Part shown: positions 1-11,061 of the stretch, piece after piece
Position numbering within the stretch: the first letter of the stretch is position 1
Layout: each line of letters begins with the position of its first letter
Made by a program: the position numbers and the translations under genes
Notes under the pieces: model-generated
The model's input: only the letters and a program-made list of their open reading frames with translations
Databases searched by the model: none
What the model was told of the DNA's origin: nothing
NCBI GenBank assembly: GCA_022419385.1
Contig: JAJUBI010000008.1
Coordinates: 434,001 to 498,000 of the forward strand
Source: Paraconiothyrium sp. Pb-2020
Lineage: Eukaryota > Ascomycota > Dothideomycetes > Pleosporales > Didymosphaeriaceae
Length of the DNA: 64,000 bases
Direction of reading: 5' to 3'

Positions 1-112
1 TTAGCCACTCGCTGTTTTGCTGCTTGCCCTTGATGTATTCTGGATTACTCTCGTCCACCTCGTCGACTCCGATGGACTGCAGTATGCGCATTCGTTTCGC
101 TGGCGGCTCCAT
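1..112 (-). CDS. 5' end of a gene leaving the window; possibly centromere chaperone Scm3
   Basis: Reading leftwards from an ATG at 112 gives 37 open codons that begin MEPPAKRMRILQS and continue into an acidic stretch (VDEVDESNPEYIKGKQQ) with no stop before the window edge. The start MEPPAKR followed by an acidic region resembles what I recall of the N-terminus of fungal Scm3/HJURP-type centromere histone chaperones. The diagnostic Scm3 domain would lie outside the window, so the name is a weak inference. It is divergent from ATG6, with 297 bp between the two start codons serving as a shared promoter region. Confidence 0.5.
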   Translation of the reverse strand, partial: MEPPAKRMRILQSIGVDEVDESNPEYIKGKQQNSEWL

Positions 113-409
113 GAGGAACAATTCGAGCGCTGTATAGCTCGTTAAGTTGGATAATGATTGGGTGGGGGTGGGTGTATCGCTCGCGGCGCAAAGCGCAAAG
201 CACCGAGCACGAACGCGATGGCTGGGACGCGTTTACAAGGATTCGGCGGGGCGCGCTAATTTGAAGCTCGTGCACCGGAAGCCCTGCAGATGATCTCACA
301 AGTGAACCTCCGACATCGTCGTTCACAACTTACCATTCATGATTCGAGGCCCGTCTTTGCCCATGAACTTTCTTTAACGGCTGGCCACATTTCTACATCC
401 CGCGCCAAC

Positions 410-2036
410 ATGGCCAAAGACAGGCGGCCTGCATTATCCTGCCAGCAATGTCGGAGCCCCATAGACATCGATGCCTCGATAGATCAACTCAACCCTGCTG
501 CCTTCAAGCTGCTCACAGGTAGGCTTGCTTCACGTCCATTTATTCCTAAATCATGGCTCACTCCTCATAGACTCCACAGTCCCAGGACAACAACAAATAG
601 CAAAGCACATACCTGCCCGCCTGTCCCGACCAACATACCCCTCTTCCCGCCAGCAAACCTACGAAGCCGCCATACAATCCGCTCGGAATCCCACCTTTAG
701 ACGAAATGTACCCTCCTCACGGCACGGTCAACATGGCGCACAGAGCACGGCAATGTCCTTCATCAACGTGGACGTTTCTGAATCCATGATGGCAACACCA
801 TCTTCACCGCCAGGTGCATCGCGGACACCAGAACGACCGGCATCCGCACAGTCGACAGCTCCAGAAATGACACGGCGAGCAAGTGCGGCAGGAAACAGTG
901 GTTCCATAGGCGGGGGCAGCCTCGCAGATGCTCTCGAGACCACAAACCGCATGTTTGAGATCCTCTCCTCTCGCTCGGACATCGACCACCCCATTTGCAT
1001 AGAGTGCACGGAGCTCCTGATCGAGGGTCTGGGAAAGCGTTTAGCAGTCGCAACAAAAGAACGAGATGCATACGTTCACTATCTCCGGGTCGCCAACACC
1101 GACGTGCCCAGCGGCGAAGAAATCAAAGCCGCAGAGGCAGCCCTCAAGCAGGCGAAACAAGCTGAAACCAAAGCGCTCGCCGAGCTAGAAAAGCTCGAAG
1201 CTCAGAAAGCAGAGCTTGACGCTGCGCTCGCAGACGAAGAAATTCAAGCCCGCGCTTGCGACAAGGAAGAAGCCAGCTTCTGGCAGGACCGCAACGCCTT
1301 CGCTATCACCCTGAACGAGTTCCAGAACGAGCGCGACGCACTGCTAGTGAAGCATGCCCACGACACTGAAGTCTTGCGCCAGCTCCAACGCAGAAGTGTA
1401 TACAACGACACCTTCAACATCACGCATGACAACCACTTCGCCACCATCAACGGACTGCGTCTCGGCCGCCTCAGCAATCCCTACGTCGACTGGCCTGAGC
1501 TAAACGCCGCTTGGGGCCAGACATGTCTCCTGCTCGCCACACTAGCCGAGCGTCTGCAGTTCAAGTTCAACGGCTATGAACTGAGTCCCATGGGTTCGAC
1601 CTCTACCATCATCCGTCTCGAACACAAGGCCGGCACTTCGACCGCCGACGCGCGGAGCCCCTCCTCACCCGCCGTAAGCAGACACAAACTCGAGCTGTAC
1701 TCATCAGGCGACTTCCCCATCAACTTCGGCTTCACGCATCGCAAGATCGACGCCGCAATGGTCGCCTTCCTCGAGTGTCTGCGCCAACTTGGCGAGTTTG
1801 TAGAGTCTCAGGGCCCACACACTGCAGGCGGACTCGGAGGCGTGGGCAACGGAGGAGGCGGCATGAGTCTGCCGTATGTGATCCGCAAAGATAAGATTCA
1901 CGATCAGAGTATCAAATTGAGCGTTAGCAAGGATGAGGCGTGGACTAAGGCGTGCAAGTATACGCTTACGTGCTGTAAGTTTCTGCTGGCGCATGCAAAT
2001 AATGTGGAAAGTAGTGCTGTGAGGAGGGCGAGGTAG
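410..2036 (+). CDS. ATG6: Autophagy protein Atg6/Vps30 (Beclin 1)
   Basis: Subunit of the Vps34 phosphatidylinositol 3-kinase complexes, needed for autophagosome formation and vacuolar protein sorting. Exons 410-518 and 571-2036 (intron 519-570) encode 524 residues. Two CxxC pairs are visible, CQQC at residues 11-14 and CIEC near residue 178, as in other fungal Atg6 proteins. A long Ala/Glu/Lys-rich coiled coil covers roughly residues 190-300. The C-terminal BARA domain starts around residue 312 with TFNITHDNHFATINGLRLGR, the family's most recognisable block. A Gly-rich loop (GGLGGVGNGGGG) near residue 455 looks lineage-specific. The start was chosen because the first exon carries the CxxC motif and joins the main frame exactly. 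Length is normal for the family. Confidence 0.95.
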
Positions 2037-2466
2037 GAAGGGAGAGGAGAGGGGATAGGACGATGGCTAGATGCATAGCTGTGGACGATGTGTACGAACT
2101 TAGATCAATGATACCCCATGTTTTTTCTTGTTATTGAAGATGTGAGTTGATTGCATGCAGAGACAGTAGACAACGCTAGGGACAATCTATAAGTATATAT
2201 ATGTATCCAAAGGGGTGACCCTCCATGCGTAGCGGGAACCCCATCGCCCATCGTGCTGTAGAATATGACAGGTACTTTAACCTACAAGCAACATCAACTA
2301 CAACTTTGCACACTTCAAGCTCCACTAGATTATACACAGACCATACACTTTAGCCATCTCTTAAGTTCTAGGACGCCTCTTACTCAGAAGTTCCGTTTCA
2401 TATCGTTTCTGAAAATAATGCCTACTTCAATAGTGCCCTCAGACACTCAATCAACAATACCAGACT
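2037..2466. other. Intergenic, between convergent genes
   Basis: This is shared 3' sequence of ATG6 (plus) and the DUF2235 gene (minus). It holds AT-rich tracts such as tataagtatatatatgta near 2190. I see no gene here. Confidence 0.6.
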
Positions 2467-4016
2467 TCAATTAACCAATATTGGCTGGGGATTCACCGTG
2501 TGGTTATTCAGCCATGCTTTAAGATCAACCAGAAGAGTGTGCGGCTCTGGCTCACCTGGTGGATGCATCATATCGTCGAATACTTGCCACTCGTGATCGA
2601 GCCACGCATTGATCACGTCCTTTTCAAACTGGCTGAACGTTTCTTCATAAATGATGTTTTCAGCCGGTTGGTTTGGCGCTGCCGAAACCCGAATGAATTT
2701 CTTAACCCGTTGCCACTTGGATTCAGCTGTTGGAAGAAGCTTCCAGCCCCATCTCATAACTCCACCGTAGGGGTCGATGCTGGCGAGAGATCGCCATGGC
2801 TTGACCACCCTAGCGCATGTCAAGAACCGTACAGTTGCATGCGTTTCCTCTTTGTAAACGTTATGGCCATGGTTGGGCGTGTGCACGCCTTGATCATTCC
2901 ATAATTCGGTCTGGGGTGTTCTATGTCTTGAGCCCGCAGCGGAATAGAGCGGGCCCATCGAGTCATCGACCGGGAGGCGATCTAGAAAGGGGTGTTATCA
3001 GCAGAGACTGCAACAAACAAGCCGGCAGGCGAAGACTTGAGATACACATACATGAATTGTCCACTTTGCGGACGCCCGCATCACCACCAACTATCCAGCT
3101 ACTTGTCCAGCTTTGCCCTGGCACCGAGAAATTTTGAAATCCCACATCCCCAAATTGCACCCATGTATTCAGTTTGGAAATCATCCACACGAGGGCAAAA
3201 TGTGCAAGGGCATCTTTCGTGTTCCCTCCACCGGCATCGGCATGGTAGCCTGAGAACCAGCATTGCTCGAGTCTCGTGCTCTCGGGCTGGGAGTTTCGCC
3301 AAACGATTGGATAGAAGTGTTGGCGATGTTCGTGAAGAGACAGAGCTTGGAATGCATTGTCAATAGAGGTGCAAACGTCAGAGTGCACGAATTTGAACTC
3401 CTCGTGCCCAAGATGACGGCCGGGTAAGGGAACGCCAATGGAGCTGACGGTGTCCCAGACTGCGCATGCCGTGATACGAGCTGTGTACCTGGCTGGGTAT
3501 ATGGCCGGATTCAATGGGTTCCAATTAGTATTGCGCAGCACACCAATCTTCCAGTTCTTATAGATTTCGTGCACGCGGTAGAGCTCGCGCTTTTGCAGCA
3601 CTCCGACCCAGTGGATAAGATCTGCAATGCACCTGACTGCAAAAGCGCCCCTTGAGAATCCGATCAGAATAATCTGATCCTGAACGTCAGCGCTGTAGTT
3701 GCGACAGATGAAGCTGTAGGCTTCCAAGATCATCTGGTCGAGCCCTAAGAACATAGTCTGTTAGCACAGCCCGCTCTGATGAGCAAATTTGATATGACTG
3801 AACAGGTAGTTCCGAACCTTGTCCTACAGCTCCTTCATACCTGTTCAATAATTTCCAGTGACCCGTGCCAATTCCGGGGTGGTAGTAAATCACCTGCCGC
3901 TTGCCGTCATTGTCTATTGGTACGATGCTCCGTGCTATTCGTGATACATTAGTAGGAGGATTGTTTTCGATGTATTCGGAATTTGATGTCCCGTCGCAAC
4001 AAACGATAATCTTCAT
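2467..4016 (-). CDS. DUF2235 alpha/beta hydrolase (Tle1-like phospholipase family)
   Basis: Minus-strand exons 4016-3818, 3744-3052 and 2981-2467 give 468 residues. The N-terminus KIIVCCDGTSNS, the block YYHPGIGTG and the nucleophile elbow GFSRGAFAVR (GxSxG) are hallmarks of DUF2235, the family that includes the bacterial type VI effector phospholipase Tle1 and many uncharacterised fungal proteins. A later GYHADAGGG segment fits the family's second conserved block. Catalytic Ser is in GFSRG; likely Asp and His lie downstream. No signal peptide is seen, so it is probably cytosolic. The first donor is GTTCGG, an uncommon but valid GT site. It is divergent from the tandem-hydrolase gene. The substrate is unknown; lipase activity is inferred from the family. 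Confidence 0.88.
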
Positions 4017-4483
4017 GTTAACTCACGGCCGATGGACACCTTGACTTACAGTCGATGGGCAACCTGACCGGGGTTGCGATATTCCTTATTAACAGGCAGG
4101 GCGGTTCGTCAGAAAAGTCCGGATGCGGCCCGTGCCGATATGGAGTTCACGAAGTTGCTTAACCGGCTGCATGTTGACAAGTTTGGCGAATCAAGATACA
4201 AGCAGACATGAAGGTCCTCTAGGATGTAGTCGGGTGGCGAGACTAGAACCGGTTAGCGTATGGAAGTGTGGCCATATGGCATGCATGCACTATGTGTTGC
4301 ATTGCGATTGGTGATATGTCTAGCGAACCCATGTCGGACAGCGACGGTCCCCTTCGGTCTTAGTAAGCTGTAATCGTCGCTGCTTCGGCCTGATCTCGAT
4401 CCTTGATCGCCTGCAACACAGGAGCGTTAATATCTTTGACATCACCAAACGAGAAACGAGGTTGGGATATCACTTCGAGCGCA
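4017..4483. promoter_or_regulatory. Divergent intergenic region between two hydrolase genes
   Basis: These 467 bp separate the start codons of the DUF2235 gene (leftward) and the tandem alpha/beta-hydrolase gene (rightward) and must contain both promoters. I could not pick out a convincing TATA or named operator. Confidence 0.4.
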
Positions 4484-6874
4484 ATGGGGCCAAGGTCTCC
4501 CAAGAAGTCGTCTAGTGGGATCATTTCGAGACTTCGGTCCCCCCTTACCCTTAGAAGAGATTTCTTTCCTAAGGGTCCGTATCCGCTTTGCGAGCCGGAA
4601 GATGCCACAGTTGAGTTCGTCCGTCCCTGCTACATACATGACCAAGCGTCTCCATTTCTGACGACGTCTCCTTTCCCATTTGCGATGGCTAGTCATCCGC
4701 AATTTTACCTTTGCTTATTTGGACATGTATATGTAGCATTGTGTTCATCCATAGCCTGACCGAAAACCGCGATGAGGCGTGGAAGCCGACGGACTCGAAC
4801 GTTCCCTGGCCTAAGCAGCTCCTACCAGATCAAGTCGCTAAGGCGCGGATTGTCGCCTACGGATATGATGCTGGTAAGATGAGGAAGCTGGGCGACATGC
4901 TCGACTCGGAGAAACTGAAAAAATGCGCCAGAGAGTTCTTGGACAACTATCCGTTACGTCTCTCTGCAACATCTCCGTCTGACGCAATGCAAGGAGGTAC
5001 CCAGGAGAAGATACAAGGTGTCATTCCTACTCCAGTCGGCATAGAACGGCCTGCCATCTTCGTCGCTCATGGTTTCGGTGGTTTGGTGTACGAACAGGTA
5101 GGTCCAATAATTGCAGCTATCTCTTAAGGGTCTTTGCCGCCCGGTTGACACAAGCTTCGCAGGCTCTTGCACTTTCGTATGGGTCTAACACGGAAGGGAA
5201 GAGTCGACGACACGCAGCGATCCTGCTTGATACGCCCCATCATGGCGCAGGATTAGCAGAGTGGGCCGTCATGTGTGCTCAGCGCCTCGGAATACCGTGC
5301 GCAGACACGGCTCAGAAGCAGGACTGGTCGGATTCCAAATCCCAAATAACGAGTATTGATGACATGCAGAGAATCTTCCGGTCCGTTATTCGGAAACAGA
5401 TCAAAGTACACATTGCAGCTTGCTACGCAACCAGATTCGTTCCCAACAGCAAGTTGGTGAGTGGCCTTACAGCCATCGAAGAATTGTACCTCAAGTCCTA
5501 AGGAAAGGGACCAAAGAATGATTACTGACTGACTCCATAGCACCTAGCTTCGGAATGGGCCGTCCTCCCCGATTTCGAGCCAATCCCCATCGACAAAAGT
5601 CATTTCGAGATGACAAAGCTGAATGGAAAAGACCCGGCTTTTTTTAAAATTGCGAATCTGCTCCATAAATGGGCGGAAGAACTGCCTTCGAAGAGCTTCA
5701 AGGACGAAGAGCCACCCTCGCCCCGGGACCCGCTCAGCGATCTGCGAAAGATCCTTGGGTATGTGAAGCCGCAACCAAATTTACCGGGGGACACCTCTGC
5801 GCCAGGCAAGGGCCCTCAAGAACCGGAGGATAGGCCTCCGAACGTCTCAAGAAGTGGTATCACTGTGCTCTATAGCAAGGGAAAGGAGAGCAAAGTAGAG
5901 TTAGTTTTTTCCATGTCTTAGCAAACCCTAGCTAGGCTGATATCACCAGTATTGTGCTCGTGCACGGTTTGAACGGAGATCCAGAGAAGACTTGGACACA
6001 TAGCGACACTAAGTTCTTTTGGCCCTGGGACCTGCGGAAGCACTTTCCAGACGCTCGTGTAATGGTCTATGGATACGACGTCGATCTTTCACCGCAGCCC
6101 ACACGGGCCAACTTGTTCCAAGGGCCAGCTCAAACGCTTCTTCGTAGTGTTGTAGATCAAAGAAAAGATCATTCTGTAAGCTCAACTCTATCTATCGAAA
6201 CAATCAAGGTTAGGACTAATCTGCAACCGTAAAGGAGCTGAACAGACCCCTGGTGTTTATCGGTCACAGCCTTGGTGGGATTGTTGTCAAAAACGTGAGT
6301 GATAGCCCTAATGGTCCAATCACAGTTGTACAGCCCTGATCCGTCAAACCAGGCGCTCGTCCTTGCTTCTCGAGCACCAACCAATGAGGTCGACGCCGGT
6401 CATCTGATTAGTGCGACAAAAGACATTGTATTCTTCGGAACTCCTAACGCTCGCGGCATAGAGAATCATGCCCTGCTGAGGATTGCCATTGTGGCCTTCA
6501 CGGACGTGTCTCCGAAGCTTTTGTATGACCTTGAGTCTCGACCAGAGGAACTTCTTGCTCTTGACTATGCTTTCTCAAGTACTGTTAATACGCTTAAGCA
6601 AGTAGAGATATGTAGCTGTGTGGAGACGCTGAAAATTCCGAAGGTGTCGGGATTGGTAAGCTGGATAATTGTTGAAGGCTCATCCCTCCACAATATTAAT
6701 ACGTTGCAGGTCGTTGATAGGGATTCCGCCGTCATACACATTAGAAACGAGGAAACGGTGTTCCTTGAGGCAGACCATGAGAATATGGTAAAGTTCACCG
6801 ACGAAAAGGATGGAAGCTACGAAAAGGTGCGGGCAATAATTCGCAGAATTGAGAGACGTTATCAGCGTAGGTAG
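4484..6874 (+). CDS. Tandem alpha/beta-hydrolase protein (SERAC1/SesB-like), first domain catalytically dead
   Basis: Exons 4484-4614, 4737-5097, 5163-5456, 5541-5899, 5950-6175, 6235-6294, 6353-6655 and 6710-6874 join in frame to 632 residues. Two copies of the fungal lipase-like domain that often fronts NLR-type proteins lie in series. Copy 1 reads EDATVDIVFIHSLTENRDEAW, then ARIVAYGYDAG, then FVAHGFGGLV where GHSLGG is expected, so the nucleophile Ser is Gly; TPHHG and a final SHFEM follow. Copy 2 reads VDIVLVHGLNGDPEKTW, ARVMVYGYDVD, FIGHSLGGIVVKN, FFGTPNARG and EADHENM, so its Ser and His are intact. The two domain-entry splices are alike (GA|GTT...AG|T/C). The last intron (6656-6709) is 54 nt, stop-free and in frame, so it could be retained. 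No NACHT, NB-ARC or repeat domain follows. Two separate genes is the alternative model, but no stop and ATG separate the copies. Confidence 0.75.
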
Positions 6875-9561
6875 TAGTTCCTGACATGCTCTCTTCCTTG
6901 GTCCAATCTCAGGAGCTCGTTTTTATAGCGAGCCTACACAATAGAACAGAACTCCACCACTACGAGGTTTTGTACCTCAAAAAAGCGAGGTAATAATCTC
7001 CTATTTCCCCTATCATATAATGGAAATATACAATAGAGACTCGGTGATTGTGTGACGTTGCGAAGTGGTCGGTGTTCTTAGCGCATATCCCTCAATAACA
7101 ACGAACTCCTCGTAGATAGTCTGTGACGAACTAGACTAACGTACAAGATACCTACCCGTTGATAGAGTCGCATATCATGATTGTGAAGAAAGATATCATA
7201 GGGCGGGCGCATTGTTCCGAGGTATTGCAGTTGTTTGCAACGCTATCGGCCGTTGTTGTGCAAGATAGCTCCGCTGAATATTTTGCACAACAGCGATAGC
7301 TGTCCGTCGCCATGAGTTCAGATAGTACAGCGTAGACCAGCTTTGACGGGTGTTCACGCCCGTCTCCAGATGGATTAACGCTACTGTCGGCAGCCTCCTT
7401 CGTCCGTGAGTCTACGCGTCACATTGCGCATGGTGAGTAACACTAGCCGAACTTCGTTCAATAATGCTCGGAGGAAGCGGCGACCTCCGTCGAAGGCGAA
7501 TATGAGGCTTCTACTGAATTCAGCACGAGTAGTCACGCACAACAAGCCTCCAACTTCTGATATCAAAAAGCGGATCCGCTATGGTAGTGTCCTGTTAAGA
7601 AGTGTTGGTCGACGGGGGAGACGGTCTTCTCCTGAGCCGGGAGGCTTCGATACTCTGGACCTTTCGCCTAAACGTATCACGAGTCCCATGGTCGGTGCGG
7701 CAGGCGATACGATTCCGGTGCCAGAACACGCTTTCAAGAGGTCACGATGCTGGTTTGTAGTGTTGCGAACGGACGTGTCATGTCCGCAGCCGCTTGCGAT
7801 GGTCTGGTGACCCGTACCTCAGCCCCATCGTGAATAGACATTGTCGGCACAAACACTAGGCCGTGAATGCCCGCTGCACGTCGCGCAACGGCGTCTACGA
7901 GATTTCCACCAGGCTTTTTCTGTGGCGCTCTCTCTGGATGTTATAGGGCTAGCGCCGCGAATTAGACGCTCTAGGAGCGAATTGCGGGGTAACTATTTTT
8001 ATTAGGTTATGAATCTGGGGAGAGGCTCAACATGGTCCTCCATGATAGTTGGATTGATGGTGGGACGTCATTGCCGTATAAATTAAATTGCGTGACTATA
8101 CGCAATGTCAGCGACGCATCCACCAACGACCAAGTCTTTACAGACAGATGGCAATTGGTGCCAATGATCGGAAGACATTATTGATTGTCGTAACGATTAT
8201 GCCAGGGTTCGTTATGCCGAGAGCACTGCGCTCGGGTAGTTTGCTGGCGCCGGGGCTAATATGGTTCCCGAAAGAGAACGCTGGCATAATGAGCACGATG
8301 CATCGCAACACAAGGCGGGGAAGGTTTTGAAACGTAAGAGGATTCTCTTACTTGACGGCGACAACCAGGCGCAAGTGGAGCCTGCGTAGTGGATCTTGTG
8401 CAAACAAAGAAACGCATGTCAGCAGGTGGAGTCGCCATTGGTGAAGTCTCTGAGCCGTGGTGCAGTTGTTATCAGGAACGAAGGTCTCGCCCTTGGGACA
8501 ATCGGAATTCGTGATGTGTTGTGAAGATGAAGATGAGAATGTGAAGTGGTCACGTCTCGGAGCATAATTCGAGGACATAGGCCAGCGACTCAATACGGCA
8601 TGCACAATGCATGGCGAGACGAGTGGTGGTCATGACGAGAACTGTCGTGACCGAAGACGTGAGACGCAAAGCCGATGGCGACAGTTCGACTTCATCAACC
8701 CCGAGCCAGGGCGAGCAACCGGACGAAGCTTGGAATGGATGTACACTGCAATCCGGCGGGTGGAATCTCCGTAATCGCGAGGCGGTCGTACAGGGCCTGT
8801 GTCCACTTGCCACGCCGGCTGGCTGATTGCGATGGTGCTGGCTGCTGTTGGTTGTTCAAGACTGGCAATGTCGCGTCCACCAGGCAAGCGCTGGCGGGCG
8901 TGCGAAATGGCAGGCTGACGAGTCGTCTGTGTGTCGATGGTCGGGGCTCGGTGGCTCCAGGTTGAATTTCGTGGTGTCAAAACCAGCAATCTATTACCCA
9001 ATGCTGCTCATGTGACGGGTCACGCAGCGAGAAAATCAACCCTTTGAGTCGTGAAGGCTCGGTTTGGCGCTAGTGATGTAAGGCCAAGCCCTGGCCATCG
9101 CTCCTCCTTCTCCGCAACAGCAGATGCGACCACGCCTCCGAACAGCGACCGCTCGCGCGTGCGCCCATAGCCGGCGCCATCATTGGCACGCAAGGGGCTT
9201 TCCATTGCTTTGCGCCCCCTGGCCGATCCACTTCGGCACCACTGCCAGCCAGCCGGGCCGCATGGCGTCTGCAAGAGACTGGGGAAGCTCTGCACGTTTG
9301 ACTAACACCGGCACCGCGATCCCTTTGTCATGATAAAAATCTGCCCTCCCTTCTGTGCTGTGAAGCTCCTATAAGACCACCTGCCCATCACTATTCTCTA
9401 GACTTTTGCCACCCGTACTCAACCACTGACTCACTCCTTCACCTCCCAACAACCCTTTACCACGTCATCCACCACGTAGTCGACCATATATTCCGAGCTC
9501 CTGCTCTGTACCTTCAGACTCGAGCCTTTGCTACCGACCCCAACACCCGACATCCATTGTA
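6875..9561. other. 2.7-kb gene-poor region
   Basis: I find no recognisable protein. Open frames of up to about 135 codons occur on both strands (for example 7406-7810 plus and 8630-9001 minus), but they overlap each other, resemble no family I know and lack intron logic. A short inverted-end element may lie at 6961-7114. The last 250 bp are pyrimidine-rich, with CT runs at 9360-9540, and are probably the promoter and 5' UTR of the F-box gene. Confidence 0.5.
6961..7114. repeat. Possible MITE-like relic
   Basis: The stretch begins TACGAGG and ends CCTCGTA, short inverted ends with TA on both sides, as for Tc1/mariner-type footprints. Its last 38 bp (7077-7114) match 31580-31617, sharing cttagcgc and the end cctcgta. 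Most mismatches are transitions. The inverted match is short, so chance is not excluded. Confidence 0.25.
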
Positions 9562-11061
9562 ATGCACATTACCGACATCCCCTACGAAATCCTTTCTAAA
9601 ATCCTTGAGGAAGCAGCCAAAGCCAACATACGCCATGGCCCGACCTACACCTTTGGGCTGTCCCAGCCGCCCATGCCTGGCCGCAGGGCGTCCCTCCAAC
9701 GCTACGTGAGAGGGCCTGTGCCGACTGAGATGCTCCGATGGGACGCCACTTCGGCGATGCGTCTGGTCTGCTGGCAATGGCACGAGTGGGCTTTGGAGTA
9801 TGCCCTCAAGGATGTCTACATTCGCCGCTGGAAAGGCGGAGAGGTGAGTTCCCTTCCTCAGGCTTTGTGGGATGCGCCGATACTAACCGTTGCACAGCGA
9901 TGGGCCGAGTTGTCCTGCCGTCGCGAGAACTATGGGCTGTACGAGCTCATCGAGAAGCCCACGGGCACCGCCGTATACCGCGACCCCTTCGGCTCCCTGA
10001 AGCAAACCGTCAAGACGTTCAACGAGTTCCCAGGCGTAGCTGCCAAGATCAAGCGCATGTGGTTCCACGGATTCTACACTGCGCAGACCGATCGCATGGT
10101 TTTCGAGTCGCTGCGGAACTGCACGAATCTGACATCTGTGACGCTTCCATGGACCACCATTCGCCACCTCGATGCGTCTGCCTGGCGGACCCTTCTTTTG
10201 GGTAGCGGAAAGCCGCTTGAGTCTTTGGAATTGATGGCTACAGACCCGACCTCGCAGCAAGCGGCCGAGACAGAGAACCAGATCGATTCGGAGCCCCTCC
10301 AGTCCGTCAACTTCGGCATGCTCCGACGTCTGAAGATCTTCGGCGACACCACTTTTATGCCCATCACGGATCGCGATTTGTTCGATATCGCACGCACGGC
10401 GACACATCTGGAGGAATTCTACATGACCTGTATCTCCACCATTACCATCGACGGCGTTGTGGCTATCGTGAAGGCCGCGCGCAATACCCTCCGAGTTCTT
10501 GAGCACAGCCCGCGGTCACAGGATGGCTTCTGGCATCCTCACCCCGGCTCACCTTCCGATTCTGAGCACCTCTGCGAGCTTTTCCGAAGCTGCCCGAAGC
10601 TGGAAACGCTCTCGATTTCTCTGCCTTCTGTATGCGCAGATTTGTTTTCCGACCATAACGCGAAGTTCAATGGCGATCTCCAAGTGCGAGCCCTGCATCT
10701 GTGCGGACACGAGGACGGCCGCTCCACGCAAGAGGCTGCTACGGACTTGGAGAAGTTGCTTCATACCTCTCGCGACCTTGTTAGCCGCAAAGCTGCCAGC
10801 ATTGTGCCCAAGGATCTCTACGTGGAGCTTTTCTTTGCCGACTGCATTTTCGAACCTGGTTTGCAGTTGGTGCACGGCGACTTCTCTCTCGCCCAATTAT
10901 CTTCCGATGGCACATGGCCAGGCGCCCTGAACTACAGCGGAAAAGGACCTTACGGATCTACTGGTTTGTACGAGAAGGAAGAGGAGGGACCCTTCCAAAG
11001 CATGGACGAGAGCGACTTTTTAGCTGGCGTCCGACGCCGATTCCTTTCGATTTCGACATAA
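9562..11061 (+). CDS. F-box-like / leucine-rich protein
   Basis: Exons 9562-9843 and 9898-11061 encode 481 residues. The N-terminus ITDIPYEILSKILEEAAK is an F-box-like start, and a Trp-rich helix (RLVCWQWHEWALEYALKDV) completes the module. The rest has irregular leucine-rich segments (for example CTNLTSVTLPWTTIRHL and CPKLETLSISLPSV), as in fungal F-box/LRR substrate adaptors of SCF ubiquitin ligases. The 54-nt intron 9844-9897 is in frame and free of stops, but it has GTGAGT, a perfect TACTAAC branch site and CACAG, so I treat it as spliced. Reading through it would add 18 residues. The substrate is unknown. Confidence 0.8.
   Translation: MHITDIPYEILSKILEEAAKANIRHGPTYTFGLSQPPMPGRRASLQRYVRGPVPTEMLRWDATSAMRLVCWQWHEWALEYALKDVYIRRWKGGEVSSLPQALWDAPILTVAQRWAELSCRRENYGLYELIEKPTGTAVYRDPFGSLKQTVKTFNEFPGVAAKIKRMWFHGFYTAQTDRMVFESLRNCTNLTSVTLPWTTIRHLDASAWRTLLLGSGKPLESLELMATDPTSQQAAETENQIDSEPLQSVNFGMLRRLKIFGDTTFMPITDRDLFDIARTATHLEEFYMTCISTITIDGVVAIVKAARNTLRVLEHSPRSQDGFWHPHPGSPSDSEHLCELFRSCPKLETLSISLPSVCADLFSDHNAKFNGDLQVRALHLCGHEDGRSTQEAATDLEKLLHTSRDLVSRKAASIVPKDLYVELFFADCIFEPGLQLVHGDFSLAQLSSDGTWPGALNYSGKGPYGSTGLYEKEEEGPFQSMDESDFLAGVRRRFLSIST

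Noticed and set aside
4360..4608. Minus-strand open frame of 82 codons upstream of the tandem hydrolase
   Set aside because: It lies antisense to the first hydrolase exon, begins at a GTG rather than ATG and has no family resemblance.
5895..5935. 41-nt intron model between the two hydrolase domains
   Set aside because: The 50-nt model 5900-5949 has a better donor (GTTAGT) and restores the family motif V-D-I-V-L-V-H.
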